This document shows, in pieces, positions 45,633 to 57,330 of a stretch of 64,000 bases of DNA (its first letter is position 1; each line of letters begins with the position of its first letter). The notes below the pieces were generated by a model. The model was not told the DNA's origin. It made no database searches and worked only from the letters and a program-made list of their open reading frames with translations. The position numbers and the translations under genes are program-made. The stretch is taken from assembly GCF_905171765.1 (NCBI RefSeq), contig NC_053390.1, positions 509,867,065 through 509,931,064 on the forward strand, given 5' to 3'. Source of the DNA: Bufo bufo. Taxonomy: Eukaryota > Chordata > Amphibia > Anura > Bufonidae.

Positions 45633-46400
45633 CAACCCCAATTCCAAAAATGCTGGGATGCTGTGTAAAATGTAAGTAACCAAATAAAAACAGAAGGCAC
45701 TGATCTGCAAATCTCAGAACCATGGTTTATTCACAATAGATCATAGAACACATATCCGATGTTGAAAGTAAGACATTTTACCATTTTATAGAAAAAATTA
45801 TCCCGTTTAGAAATTTATAGCAGCTAGAGGATAAATTTGCTACTAAGTTGCATGACTTGGTATAAAAAGAGCATCCCTCAGAAGAGGGAAAGAGTCCCTC
45901 AGAAGCAAAGATGGGCAGCAGTTCACCAATTTGAGAAAAACTGCATCCAAAAATTGTGGAATTATTTCAGAAAAATGTTCAACATAAAATTGCGAAGACT
46001 TGGAATATCCCAACATCTTCAGTGCATAATAAGATCAACAGATTCAGAGAATCTGGAGAAGTCCATGTGCACAAGGGACAAGGCTGATGGTCAGTATTGG
46101 ATGCTTTTGATCTACAGACCCTCAGCCGGCACTGCATTACAAGCAATCATGATTCTGTACTGGAAATCACTGCATGGGCTTGGGAACACAGTTCGCCGTA
46201 CAATCCACAAATGCAACTTAAAGCTGTATCATGAAAAGCAGAAGACAGACAGGTGTCACATTACTGAGGCAAAATGGAAAATAGTTCTATGGTCAGATCC
46301 ATTAACATTTGAAATTCTTTTTGAAAGACAACTTTTTTACAAAATAACCATGGAGCCCAAGTTATGCGTCTCCAACGCAGTGAAAGCCTGATATCACTCC
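45633..46400 (+). pseudogene. Tc1 element, 5' half only
   Basis: Begins after TA with CAACCCCAATTCCAAAAATG, the end type of a Tc1 group common in fish and frogs, and continues with A/T-rich terminal repeat sequence. The coding remnant includes KLRRLGISQHLQ-like helix-turn-helix sequence, KLYHEKQKTDR and TEAKWKIVLWSD, where the last Asp would be the first catalytic residue. The frame is broken by indels and the sequence ends before the second and third catalytic residues, so the 3' half is missing. Confidence 0.75.
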
Positions 46401-47259
46401 AGGGAAGGAAAACCAAGCAAAGGGGTGTCCCCATTATTGAGATCACTGATCCACTGTGTCAAAATACAGCCCTTTTACAAGCCTTAAGGATGTGACAGGG
46501 GAAGACCTTGGCCAGTTATCCATCTACAGACAGCGATTTCGGAGTGTTGCCCCTCATCAGTGTGGAGTAGGATTCTGGCTAACCGGGAGCAATACCTTGG
46601 AGACTTCTAAAACAGCTGTCTGTGGATGGATACTAGGCAGTAGCGCAGCCTAGTATCCGAAAATATCATATCGATACTGATTGGGTATCGATAGTTTGAT
46701 AGCCGGTGCAACCCTAGACACCTTTGGGGTGGCGTTTAACAGTACCATTTTTTATTTTATTCTTTTATTTTTTTCTGCTCTAAGGGAAAGTTTACATCAC
46801 AGTTATTTTTAGATTTTTCTGATACATCAGAAGAACAGAAAAATTAAGAAAAAAACGATCCTATGCATCAGTTATGCACACTTTGCACTACTTTCTTCCG
46901 CCTGGAAAACTGATCTCCGACAGAAATGGCTCAAACAGATGCCAAATGTGCATAACCGATGCACAGGATCCGTTTTTTATCTGATGGATAAGAAGAACGG
47001 AAAAATAACGGTGATACATCAAGCTTATGCAAAGACTCAATATTTACAGCTACCTGCTGGCCAAAATAAGAATTACAGCTTCAATACCCTGGGTCTCTTC
47101 AGAGAGACCCAGCGTATTGAAACCAATTTCCGGCATCCTCATTGGCCGTAGAAGATGCCGGTAAGAAGCCCGGAAGCGTGAGACACGCCGGCTGTGGCAC
47201 CTGCTGCACGCATGAGAGGGCGCCATGTTTGCACTTTGCTTCAGCTGGTAGTGAAGGGG
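46401..47259. other. Intronic DNA with MITE-like fragments
   Basis: 46785-47010 resembles the MITE at 6177-6491 (TTTTTCTGATACATCAGAAG). A small hairpin GGGTCTCTTCAGAGAGACCC is at about 47090. No gene seen. Confidence 0.5.
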
Positions 47260-47690
47260 TTAAAGAATTCTGCAAATCGCCCTGGCATGCTGGATATCAG
47301 ATTCTGGGCCAAATCCTCACAGCCTGTTCTTGATTAATCAGTGCTTGGAGTTTATCACAATTTCTGTGTTTTTGTTTGTCAACCCTCTTTTTGAAGATTG
47401 ATGAGAGATCTGGGGTGTTTCCTGGGCATGTATCCAGAATTTCAATGTTTTGTTCACTGAGCCACTTAGTTATCTCTTTTGACATAGTGTTCCATCATGC
47501 TAGAGAAAGCCTTGTTCATCACCAAATTGCCCCTGGATTGTTGAGAGAAGTTGCTCTTGGAGGAGAACTAACGTGAATGGTCTCAGGATGTTTTACTGTT
47601 GGCATGATGCTCTGAGGCGAAGGCAAAAAGATCTAAAAACACTGAATCAGTGGACTGAAAACCAGAATGTGTGGGTCTCAAAACTGTAGG
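47260..47690 (-). pseudogene. Tc1/mariner transposase C-terminal remnant
   Basis: On the minus strand the sequence reads TKWLSEQNIEILDTCPGNTP then DLSSIFKKRVDKQKHRNCDK, matching the WPGNSPDLNPIEN-type region that carries the last two acidic residues of DD34E transposases. The Asp of the PDL motif is present, but the Glu that normally follows (NPIEN) has been replaced in SSIFK. Upstream sequence contains several stops. Only the C-terminal part is present. Confidence 0.75.
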
Positions 47691-47770
47691 GAGGTACTAT
47701 CTCTCCTTAGGGAGAGAGCGCCTTAATCAGCATGAGTAGAGATAGAAGGCCACAGCAGCATATCCAACCA

Positions 47771-48321
47771 GTTCTTCTTTATTATCGAATACTTCACAGC
47801 ATAGTGTACAAAAATGGCAACGTTTCGGCTAAGTCTAGCCTTTGTCAAGCATATGTTACAAATGTGAAAACCAACATATAAATCTAAAAAAATAGACACT
47901 CCCACAATAATAATGGTCCAATCAACAATAAGCTCGGTAGACACATCTATATAAACTCAAATCACAATTGAGCTATATCTAGCTAACCCAGCTGTTTCAA
48001 ATGGGCATATGTGAGTGAAGCGCATTCACCTGTATGGAGAGATCAAGAGTAGACATCGGCATGGCGTCTGGCGTTCCAATGTTCAAGGTGCGCATGTCCA
48101 TATGCGTCATCAGGCAGCGGCCGGCTCACATCATTCAGCCGCGACCACATGTAACGTAGCCATGTAACGCAAAGGAGGCGGCGTCGCAACCAATAGGGTG
48201 CGCCCGCACCACCGACGTCACAAATCGGCGTGCAGGACATGTGATCGGGGAAACATCCAATACATGACTGCATAGCCATATTGTTATGTTTCGCGTCATG
48301 TGGCTATGATAAGATTCCGCC
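47771..48321 (-). repeat. Penelope-like element, left inverted end
   Basis: GTTCTTCTTTATTATCGAAT to TAAGATTCCGCC, inverted relative to 55508-56062. Includes ACGTTTCGGCTAAGTC and AGCCTTTGTCAAGC words. Confidence 0.92.
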
Positions 48322-48640
48322 GGTGTCGTCATGGGGCGGTGGTCGTCATGGACACTGCAATGTATGTCGGTGAAATAAATAGACAACTACAAGACTTTGA
48401 AGTCTATATGCAATTACCTGGGGATCCCAAGTGGGATATTATGCGTGACATCGGTGTGATATTAGGGGAAGCACTACAAAACTCAATCATTGATGATGGG
48501 TTGTGTCAATATCTTACAGTGCTTCACCCTGTCACCCCGATGTTATACATACTTCCCAAGATACACAAGAGGTTGAATGACCCACCGGGTCGACCTATCG
48601 TTTCCGGTAGGGACTCTGTTTTCAATCCATTGTCTATTTT
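48322..48640 (+). pseudogene. Penelope-like RT, N-terminal fragment
   Basis: Reads GAVVVMDTAMYVGEINRQL, LYILPKIHKRLNDPPGRPIV and VFNPLS, the finger region of Penelope-like reverse transcriptases (LPKIHK and RPIVS are typical). It stops where the DIRS element begins and continues in the same phase at 53751. Confidence 0.88.
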
Positions 48641-49272
48641 TCCTTTACGCCCATGACAGCACCCTTGAGAGACCGCATCCATCCAGGACAGGAAACAGGA
48701 ACTTTCGTGGAGAGCGCATAAGGAGGAGCATGGCCCCAAGAACACCAGTTCCTGTTTCCTGTCCTAGACAGAGGACGGTTCGTGGAGAACAAAAAAAGTT
48801 TAGGCTGCAGGGCCCCTGAGAGTTGTTTGGAGTGGGGTTACCTGTTCCGGTGTAAATCTCCTCTAGGAGCCGCCGGCTGAAGTCTGGTGCTAGCTGCTGG
48901 GGTCCGGGTTATGCCGCGCTGCCGCTACTCTGCAGTCCCGGCCGCACTGGGAGGTGTGTCTGGCACGCCGGTCCTTCCTGACAGTGTTCAGGCGGGCCGG
49001 GGCCTCCCTCCTCACCACGCTTCGCAGGGGGACAAAATCTCACGAGCCAAGCGAGATCCGCATCTCTGCTGCGAGACTTCCGGTATTTGGAACGCACTCA
49101 GCGTGCGTTCCGGAAGTAGGAAGTGGATTTCCTGCTTATGGCCGCAGATAGCTCCAGCAGGACCCGACCGAGGGAATTTTGACCCACAGGAGGCGCGCGG
49201 TCAGTAGCAGCCCAGCCAGCCTTATAGGAAGCCGGATTTTGGATCCTAGGAATCACACTATCCCACAGCATC

Positions 49273-50450
49273 ATGGAGGAGGAGAGTGCCCAACGCGCCG
49301 ATCAGCAGGAGGGTCATGAGAGCAGACCGGTACTCCTGGTTGGGTAAGGGGGATCATTCCCCATCACTTTTCTTCTTTAGTCATGCTAAATCTTCTTTTC
49401 CCTTTTTTTTCTTGCCTTTTAGACTATAAAAGAGGGGCCTAGAAAGGCGGTCTCAAAAACCAGAGGGAAAGAATGTGCCATCTGTAAAAAGAAACTTGCA
49501 CCCTCTTGGTCAAAAATGCTATGTCAACGTTGCATTGAGAAGCTAGTGGAGGAAGAGTCCCCATCCCTTCTGCAGAGTATTAGGGAGATGGTGAAGACAG
49601 AGGTCTCTGATTCCTTGAAAGATTTCAAAAAGAGCATTCCCTCTGTAGCCTCGAGCTCCCTTGGAACCAGATCAGGCTTGGCTAATAAATCTGACTCCTA
49701 GATAGCCCAGATTCGTCCCAGGATGAAGAAGCCACTGGCAGAACGTGAAAAGGAAGTATCCTTTTGATGAGGCGGACTCAGTTAATTGGGACAGGCCTCC
49801 TAAGTTGGATGCACCTGTTGCAAAGATCTCAAAAAAATCGGCTCTACCGTTTGAGGACTTGGGTACTCTTAAAGACCCTATGGATAAGCGAGCGGAAGTT
49901 TACCTAAAAAAGGTTTGGGAGACCTCAGCTCAAGCTTTTAAACCGAATATTGCCGCCACATCCACTGCTAGGTCTCTAAAGTTATGGCTAGAAGAATTAT
50001 TCAGAATAAAACCCCGGGAGATCAATTATTAGCCGTTTTTCCCACTATACTTAAAGCGGTAGACTATTTCTGACGCCTCAGCGGATGCATTGAAATTAAA
50101 CACTAGGTCAGCTGCACTTTCTAATTCAGCCAGGCGAGCTATTTGGCTCAAAGGGTGGTCAGGAGACACTGGATCAAAAAATAAGCTTTGCGCAATTCCT
50201 TGTCAGGGCGATTATCTTTTTGGGTCCGTCTTAGACGACCTTTTGGATAAGGCTTCAGACAATAAAAAAGGATTCCCTGTCTCCAGACCCCCCAAGAAAC
50301 AGCGTTTTTTTTCTCTCGCAAAAACAAGAAGGATTTTTATAGGGGCCAGAGAAAAGACTTCAGAGCAGACAACAAGAATAGGAAAGGCAAGGGCTTCCTG
50401 TTCAGTTCCCAATCTTCCTCAACCTCTAAACCATCTCAGCAATGACTGTT
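49273..50450 (+). pseudogene. DIRS gag remnant, with intron-like gap
   Basis: ATG 49273 opens a short exon ending at the consensus donor GG|GTAAGG (49344); the acceptor TTTTAG is at 49422. The main part reads KECAICKKKL then LCQRCIEKLVEEES, the same four-cysteine motif as the first element. It then breaks at 49701 (stop), continues at 49745 with YPFDEADSVNWDRPPKLDAP in another phase, and breaks again near 50030. As it stands the two exons do not join in phase. The C-terminal part runs straight into the RT in the same frame. Confidence 0.85.
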
Positions 50451-52329
50451 TCTCTCCCGTGGGTGGCAGACTTACTCACTTCCTTTACGCTTGGGAAAAA
50501 ATCTCCTCAAGCCCCTGGATTTTAAGCGTTATAAGAGAAGGTTTTTGCCTAGAGTTTGTCTCTCACCCACCGGACAGATTCAAAATTACAAATTTCCTAG
50601 GAAATTCGGAAAATAATCTAGCTTTACAACAGGAGATTGCATCTTTACTTCGAAAAAAAATTCTAATCCCGGTGCCAGAGGCAGAGAAAGGCAGGGGTTT
50701 CTACTCTTCCCTTTTTCTGGTTCCCAAACCAGATGGAACATTCAGAACTATCATAAATCTAAAAGATCTAAATCAGTCCCTCTTACAAAAAATTCAGAAT
50801 GGAGTCGATCCAGTCAGTTGTAAAACCTCTTTTCGGGGGCTGTTTCATGGCTACAATAGATATAAGAGATGCATACTATCACATCCCTATTCAGGTAGAC
50901 TGTCAAAGATTTCTCAGAGTCGCTGTTTTCAATAGGAGGTCACATTCATCATCTACAATATACAGCCCTTCCCTTTGGGATTTCTCAGACTCCCAGACTT
51001 TTCACGAAAGTCATGGCAGAAGTCATGGCTCATATAAGAGAAAGAGACATTCTAGTAATTCCTTACCTAGACAATCTCTTGGTGGTAGCGGAGTCAGAAT
51101 TCCTTCTCGAGTTACACCTCAAAAAAGTAGTACAGATCCTAGAAGATCTCGGCTGGCAAATAAACTGGGAAAAATCACATCTAATACCTTCCCAAGTTCG
51201 TGACTTTCTTGGAATGATTCTGGACTCGAAAAATCTACTCTGTATCCTCCCCCAAGACAAGATTCAGAGATTAATACAGGGTGTTCAGTCTCTAATGTCT
51301 ACGAAAAACCCTACTATCAGACAAGCAATGGCGGTCTTGGGCAGAATGACTTCCACTATACCAGCGGTCAGCTGGAGCCAACTTTACTCCAGACCCCTGC
51401 AGTGGCAAATCCTGAAGGAATGGCAGGGTACCCTCCGCCCATTAGATACACCCCTCACACTCACCCCCCAGGTGATTCAGTCTTTTCGCTGGTGGCTGAG
51501 TCCGGTAAACCTGTCCCAGGGACTCCCTTGGAACCAACGGAATTTTGTTACCCTTACCACCGACGCAAGTCCTTTCGGCTGGGGGGCCTGTTGCCAAGGG
51601 TACTTAAGGCAAGGCGTTTGGAAAAGAGAGCAGAGTCTAGACTCTCAAAACATGAGGGAACTGAGAGCGTTTTTCTCGCCTTTAAAAGAGTTTCTTCCTC
51701 TACTTCAGGGAAAAGCTATAAAAGTTTTTTCGGACAACGCCACAGTTGTCTCCTATTTGAACAGACAAGGAGGAACCAAATCAGAAAATCTTATGCAGTT
51801 GGCAGCAGATATTTTTTCCCTTTATAATTCCTTGTGTTCCGTCCCTTATGGCAGTACATCTAAGGGGTACGGAAAACAAGGTGGCAGAAACACACTAGAC
51901 CAGGGGGAATGGTGTCTGAATCAAATGGTCTTCGATCAAATAATTCAACTTTGGGGTCGCCCTCATCTGGACTTATTTGCTACCAGAGAAAACAGAAAAT
52001 GTCGTCTTTTCTTTTCCCTCAGCGCGAGAGATTCACCAACGGGGATAGATGCCTTCTCCCTTCATTGGCCGAACCAGCTCCTCTACGCCTTTCCTCCGTT
52101 GAGACTTCTTCCAAGATTCCTCCAAAAGTTGAGACAAGAACGAGCGACAGTGATCCTAATTGCTCCATTCTGGCCCAGAAGAACCTGGTTCACCTGGTTG
52201 AGGAAGCTATCCCTGACAGACCCTTGGATTCTCCTGGAGAGGCAAGATCTTCTGTCTCAAGGACCTGTCAACCATCCAAGTGTGGCGCAGTTACACTTAA
52301 CAGCATGGCTCTTGAGGGGGAAATCCTAG
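50451..52329 (+). pseudogene. DIRS RT-RNase H remnant
   Basis: RT blocks are spread over three phases: GRGFYSSLFLVPKPDGTF (to about 50770), FMATIDIRDAYYHIPIQ (50799 on) and LVIPYLDNLLVVAES (51013 on). The catalytic YxDD motif reads YLDN, a loss of the second Asp. RNase H follows: TLTTDASPFGWGA, NMRELRAFF, VFSDNATVVSYL; the last acidic block is degraded. The C-terminal LDLFATRENRK and LLYAFPPLRLLPRF correspond to the methyltransferase-like region of the first element. Confidence 0.9.
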
Positions 52330-53350
52330 AAAGTAGAGGACTCTCCAAGAAAGTAGTTTCCACTTTGCTATCCTGCAGAAAGGAGATCACCTCTTCCATT
52401 ATCTCAGAATTTGGAACACCTTCCAGAAGTTTGCTAAGGATCCGGTGAATCCTTTAAATCCCCCGCCTATGTGTAAGATCTTAGATTTTCTGCAAACCTG
52501 TCATGAAAAGAAGCTGAGGCCGAGTACTCTTAAGGTACAGGTATCCGCTCTAAGTGCCTTCTTTGATTCCCCCATCGCTAACCACCCCTGGGTCCGAAGA
52601 TTTTTTAAAGCCATAAGCAAACTTAGACCTATATCTGGTCCTTCAGTTCCCCCCTGGGACTTGACCTTGGTCCTCACTAGTCTCACAGAGCCTCCTTTTG
52701 AGCCACTACAAGAATTACCCATAAAAGTCTTGTCCTTCAAAACCGCTTTCCTTGTGGCAATCACCTCAGCCAGGAGGGTCGGTGAAATTTCAGCTTTTTC
52801 TACTTCGCCACCTTACACTAATATCCTAGATGACAGGGTGCTCATTAAGCCAGACCCTTCCTTCTTACCGAAAGTGGTTTCTATGTTTCATAGAACACAG
52901 GACATTATCCTTCCTTCCCTGTGTCAAAGTCCGAGGAATGAAAAAGAGGAAAAGCTCCATTGCTTGGATGTAAAAAGATGCCTATCTCATTACCTGGAGG
53001 TTACTAGTCAGTGGAGGAAAACCTCAAAGCTGTTCATCCAATTTAGTGGGAAAAAAGAAGGGTCTCCCAGCCTCTACTTAAAACCCCTTCCAGAAGGATT
53101 GTGAGTGCCATTACTTTGGCCTATTCTTCAGCTGGAAAGACTCCCCCGGGGGGTTTTGGTGCTCATTCCACAAGATCAGTTTCCACCACTTCAGCAGAAA
53201 GGGCCGACGCTACCTTAGAACAGATTTGTAGAGCAGCCACATGGCAGTCACCCTGCACCTTCTTTCGTCACTACAGATTAAACCTAGACGCCAGAGAGCA
53301 ACTAGCTTTCGGTAGGAAAGTCCTCCAGGCAGTAGTCTCCGCCCCCCCCC
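52290..53350 (+). pseudogene. DIRS tyrosine recombinase remnant
   Basis: Fragments in three phases: ESRGLSKKVVSTLLSCRKE (to 52448), the core from 52445 with TSARRVGEISAFS (first Arg), and from 53101 GAHSTRSVSTTSAERAD (His and second Arg) and FFRHYRLNLDARE (Tyr). All four catalytic residues are present but the frame is broken near 52440 and 53100. Confidence 0.88.
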
Positions 53351-53385
53351 CCCCCTCCCCTAAAAAAGGGATTTCTATTCTAGTC

Positions 53386-53475
53386 ATCTCTCAAGGGTGC
53401 TGTCATGGGCGTAAGGAAAATTTAAGATTACACTTACCGGTAATCACTTTTCCATAAGCCCATGACAGCACCCGG
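53386..53475. repeat. Internal complementary region of second DIRS element
   Basis: CTCAAGGGTGCTGTCATGGG before the junction and TTACCGGTAATCACTTTTCC after it are the complements of the left and right ends. Confidence 0.9.
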
Positions 53476-53750
53476 GATTTATTCCCACCCTATATGGAAA
53501 TAATATTAATTTCCAAAGGAAAATAAAAAAATATATAAAAATAAATAAATATATAAAATATATATATAAAATGTGTAAGAGTGTGTTCTACGACAAGTTC
53601 TTGCGCTTAACTGGTGTTCTTGGGGCCATGCTCCTCCTTATGAGCTCTCCACGAAAGTTCCTGTTTCCTGTCCTGGATGGAGGCGGTCTCTCAAGGGTGC
53701 TGTCATGGGCTTATGGAAAAGTGATTACCGGTAAGTGTAATCTTAAATTT

Positions 53751-54674
53751 CTCGACAGATTGTTGCAGGTCCGGGCGACCTCCGCCCCATCAGATGTCAA
53801 GGATACTGGACACTTCTTATCTAAGCTACACGAGTTACAACTGCCTGCCCAATTTTTATTGGTTGGCTTTGATGTCGTGTCCTTATACACATCTATTGAC
53901 CATACATATGGGCTTGGTGTCGTCGATGTGGCCCTGGCCGACATGGGACTTTCCCCTGGGGTGTGCCGGTTTGTCCTCCGCCTCTTGGAGGTGGTCCTGA
54001 GGATGAGTTATTTCCTCTTCGGGGACACCTTCTATCAGCAACAGCGGGGTGTGGCCATGGGGTCTAATATGGCCCCAACCTACGCTAACATCTTCATGGC
54101 CAAGGTGGAGGACAGGCTGGTGTACCATTCCCAATTTTATGGGAGGGTCCTGTGTTGGTGGCGCTACATCGACGACCTCTTCATGATCTGGACTGGTACA
54201 ACAAATGAGTTGGAAGAGTTCCACTCACATTTGAATGCGGGTGTACCAGGATTGCAGTTCACGGTGACATCCTCAACTAGTGAATTGCAGTTCCTGGATG
54301 TACGGGTTTATGTGATGGAGGGTCAAATTGCCACGGACCTCTATCAGAAACCCACTGATAGCTATCATGCAGGAGGGTGTTTCTATCACCCACGTAAAAT
54401 GCTTGACTCCATACCTTGGAGTCAACTATTAAGGGTCAGAAGAATTGTCTCTGACCATATATGTACACAGAGGGTGGATGCCATGTGTAATCTTTTTATT
54501 GAACGTGGCTACCCTAAAACGTTGCTTAATAGGACTAAACATAGAGTGACGTTGATTGACAGAGACTCTGTACTTCAAAAATCTACAAAAGCCAGATCCG
54601 TGGCTAGGGTTCCCTTTGTCTCCATCTTCGGCCGGGACAGTGGTGACATTGCTCATTTCCTCAGGAAGGAATGA
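53751..54674 (+). pseudogene. Penelope-like RT, main fragment
   Basis: Picks up the RT frame of 48322-48640. Motifs in order: FLLVGFDVVSLYTSI (palm, first Asp), QQQRGVAMGSNMAPTYANIF, WRYIDDLFMIW (catalytic Asp pair), ELQFLDVRVYV and YQKPTDSYH. These are diagnostic of Penelope-like elements. The frame ends at 54672 by a single-base shift; the protein continues in the next phase. Confidence 0.92.
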
Positions 54675-55269
54675 CATATACTCCAAAGGGGTTTGCCAGA
54701 GAGAAGAATTTAAGTCCCCGCCGATGATGGCATACAGGAGGAACCCTAGCCTACGTGATAGATTGGTAAAAACTGATGTTGGTGACCAATCTAGGACTGT
54801 ACAAAAATTGCTTGCTCCACGTAAGAATGGCACTTATCCATGTTTGTCTTGCTGCAATTGTGGCAATGTCCTCAAAGGGGACCATTTTTTTCACCCATAT
54901 AGTGGTAAAAAATATAAGATAAATGGCTATTACACCTGTAGATCACGTGACGTAATATATGCCATCCAGTGCCCCTGTAGCCTCACCTATGTAGGGGAGA
55001 CTACTATGGAAGTTCGTGAACGGATTAATAAGCATAAGAGCACTATTCGCAAGAAAAACATGGATAAGCTTGTAGCTAAGCATTTTGTTGAGGCCGGACA
55101 CTCTGTGAACCAACTACGCTTTAGGGTGATACAGTGTAAGTTTCTTACGTAGGGGGGGGAGACAAGGATGCCATACTGAGAAAAAAAAGAACTCAAATGG
55201 ATTTACACGCTGAGGTCCCTACAGCCATTGGGACTCAATCTGGAGTTCAATGTGGCCGGAATCGGCTAG
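54675..55269 (+). pseudogene. Penelope-like linker and GIY-YIG endonuclease
   Basis: After a Cys-containing linker (YPCLSCCNCGNVLKG) comes the GIY-YIG nuclease: YYTCRSRDVIYAIQC, LTYVGETTMEVRERINKHKS. This enzyme nicks the target for priming. A second shift near 55150, at a run of G, puts the C-terminal ELKWIYTLRSLQPLGLNLEF in another phase, ending at TAG 55267. The nuclease domain itself lies in one open frame. Confidence 0.9.
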
Positions 55270-55507
55270 ACTCTCATCTGTTATGTAATTTATGTTTATG
55301 TTTTATCACAATAATTCGAACACACCAATTTTAAGAAACTGTCCAATAGTGGTTGCACACCTATATATTTGCCCATTTAAATGAGGTGATTTATAACATG
55401 ATGACTTTTTACAGTGGATGTAGTATAATTTGTTATGCATCTATACCTGTGTTTATGTGATTTGACCTAGACTGTTTATTGGAGGATCCTGGCTACACAT
55501 CGGCATG

Positions 55508-56062
55508 GCGGAATCTTATCATAGTCACATGACGCGAAACATAACAATATGGCTATGTGGTCATGTATTGGATGTTTCCCCGATCACATGTCCTGCACGC
55601 CGATTTGTGACGTCGGTGGTGCAGGCGCACCCTATTGGTTGCGACGCCGCCTCCTTTGCTTCGCGTTACATGGCTACGTTACATGTGGTCGCGGCTGAAT
55701 GATGCGAGCCGGCCGCTGCCTGATGACGCATATGGACATGCGCACCTTGAACATTGGAACGCCAGATGCCATGCCGATGTCTACTCTTGATCTCTCCATA
55801 CAGGTGAATGCGCTTCATTCACATATGCCCATTTGAAACAGCTGGGTTAGCTAGGTATAGCTTAATTGTGATTTGAGTTTATATAGGTGTGTCTACCGAG
55901 CTTATTGTTGATTGGACCATTAATATTGTGGGAGTGTCTATTTTTTTAGATTTATATGTTGGTTTTCACATTTGTAACATATGCTTGACAAAGGCTAGAC
56001 TTAGCCGAAACGTTGCCATTTTTGTACACTATGCTGTGAAGTATTCGATAATAAAGAAGAAC
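55508..56062 (+). repeat. Penelope-like element, right end (sense)
   Basis: GCGGAATCTTATCATAGTC to ATAATAAAGAAGAAC. Contains GCTTGACAAAGGCTAGAC and CCGAAACGTTGCC, words typical of Penelope-like 3' ends. Confidence 0.92.
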
Positions 56063-56222
56063 TATTTACCTGTGGACCGCGTTGGATCTGTGGTCTCCTC
56101 CCCAGCTGTTGCATTGTCTCCACCATTGCTCTGCATAAGCCGTATGTAGTGCTGCTCCTGAACCTTTTTCCTTAATCAGCATGAGGAGACTTACAGGCCA
56201 TACATGCTCCTCTGGAATTCTG

Positions 56223-56478
56223 GGAGGAAAGGGATGCAAATGAGCTCTTAACAAGCTCTGCCTCTAATGCCACCAGATGTAAGGCAGCTATCCTATAAGT
56301 CCATGTTCAGCTCTTTAACTAAGCCTTGAGACATGACTTGCATATTAAATCAGCAATATCCAAGTCATGTCTCAAGGCTTAGTTAAAGAGCTGAATATGG
56401 ACTTATAGGATAGCTGCCTTACATCTGGTGGCATTAGAGGCAGAGCTTGTTAAGAGCTCATTTGCATCCCTTTCCTCT
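56223..56478. repeat. Near-perfect palindrome, 256 bp
   Basis: GAGGAAAGGGATGCAAATG at the left and its reverse complement at the right; inner arms (CTTGAGACATGACTTG with CAAGTCATGTCTCAAG) flank a short loop near 56346. Likely a fold-back element. Confidence 0.9.
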
Positions 56479-57129
56479 CAAAACTGTAGTCCCGTTCTAA
56501 GGCCTTTAGCAGTCGCCTCTGCAGTCACACTGCTGCACAAGCACTCTACTCTACTGTCCTGTCCAGGTGTCAGTTTACTACATAGTTCAGGATCATCAGT
56601 TAGGCTTTACAAAACAATACTGGAAACTTGCACTTTTTACTGGCTACTAAGGTTTCTTTGACTTCATATTTTTCTTCAGTTTTTAGAGAAACTTGATCAT
56701 TTCCAAAAACTGATCAAAACTTTGCATCTTTTTATTTTTTTTGTAGAAAAAAAATCAAATTTTCATATTTTTATTTGGAAACAAAACGTTATCTGTGGTT
56801 GGATTTTGGGACAAGGGATGTGTGCTTGGGAGGATAGTTCTTGTTTCTTGCTGGAAATCCGCTGCGGTCTCTGGAAACCTTGCCAAAATAGGGCAGTACT
56901 CAAACACTTGAGGCAGATGTAAAGAATTTTTCCATACAGATTCCGGTTTCTGTGCAAAGATATCTTTATCAGTTGAACAATAAATAGATTTTGGCCTATT
57001 CTCCCTTCCCCACCTGTAGAGTGATGGACCTGTTAAAGGGATGGACATTTAAAAATCACTTCCTTGGTCCCCTGCTGGCCTTGGTTTACTAGGCTAAGGT
57101 GGTGATGTCCCTTCCTTACTAACATTACC
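56479..57129. other. Intronic DNA without recognised features
   Basis: No gene or clear repeat seen. Confidence 0.5.
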
Positions 57130-57330
57130 ACTTTGTGTAACATAGTACATAAGGCCGAAAAAGACATTTGTCCATCCAGTTCGGCCTGTTATCCTGCAAG
57201 TTGATCCAGAGGAAGGCAAAAAAAAAAAAAACCCTGTGAGGTAGAAGCCAATTTTCCCTACTTTAGGGGAATAAAAAAATCCCTTCCCGACTCAATCAGG
57301 CAATCGGAATAACTCCCTGTAAGGTTGGTA
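57130..57330 (-). mobile_element. Probable LINE 3' tail, reversed
   Basis: GTAACATAGTACATAAGGCC followed by GACATTTGTCCATCCAGTTC and an A run resembles the reversed tail of a frog CR1-like LINE. Assigned from style only. Confidence 0.45.

Larger units (their letters stand above)
48641..53750 (+). mobile_element. Second DIRS element, decayed
   Basis: Left end TCCTTTACGCCCATGACAGC; right end TGTCATGGGCTTATGG to TCTTAAATTT. An internal complementary region at about 53386-53475 equals the two ends joined, with GTAAGGAAAATTTAAG at the junction. gag, RT/RNase H and recombinase sequences are all recognisable but carry frameshifts, stops and a changed RT active site. It is a different lineage from the 30.8 kb element (moderate protein similarity only). 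Removing it joins the Penelope-like RT frame without a shift. Confidence 0.92.
47771..56062 (+). mobile_element. Penelope-like element with inverted long ends, split by a DIRS element
   Basis: The Penelope-like body encodes RT plus GIY-YIG endonuclease. The DNA at 47771-48321 is the reverse complement of the 3' end at 55508-56062, about 550 bp per arm. The coding region starts abruptly at 48322 inside the RT N-terminal part, so the body is 5'-truncated and capped with an inverted copy of its own tail, an arrangement known for this class. A second DIRS element (48641-53750) sits inside the RT coding sequence. Confidence 0.9.

Noticed and set aside
48043..48386. Minus-strand frames near 48.1-48.4 kb matching a + strand frame at 55505
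   Set aside because: The match is explained by the inverted end repeats of the Penelope-like element, not by two genes.
47771..56062. Large DNA transposon with 550-bp terminal inverted repeats
   Set aside because: The contents are Penelope-like RT and GIY-YIG endonuclease, and inverted end copies are known for that class; no transposase for a cut-and-paste element of this size is present.
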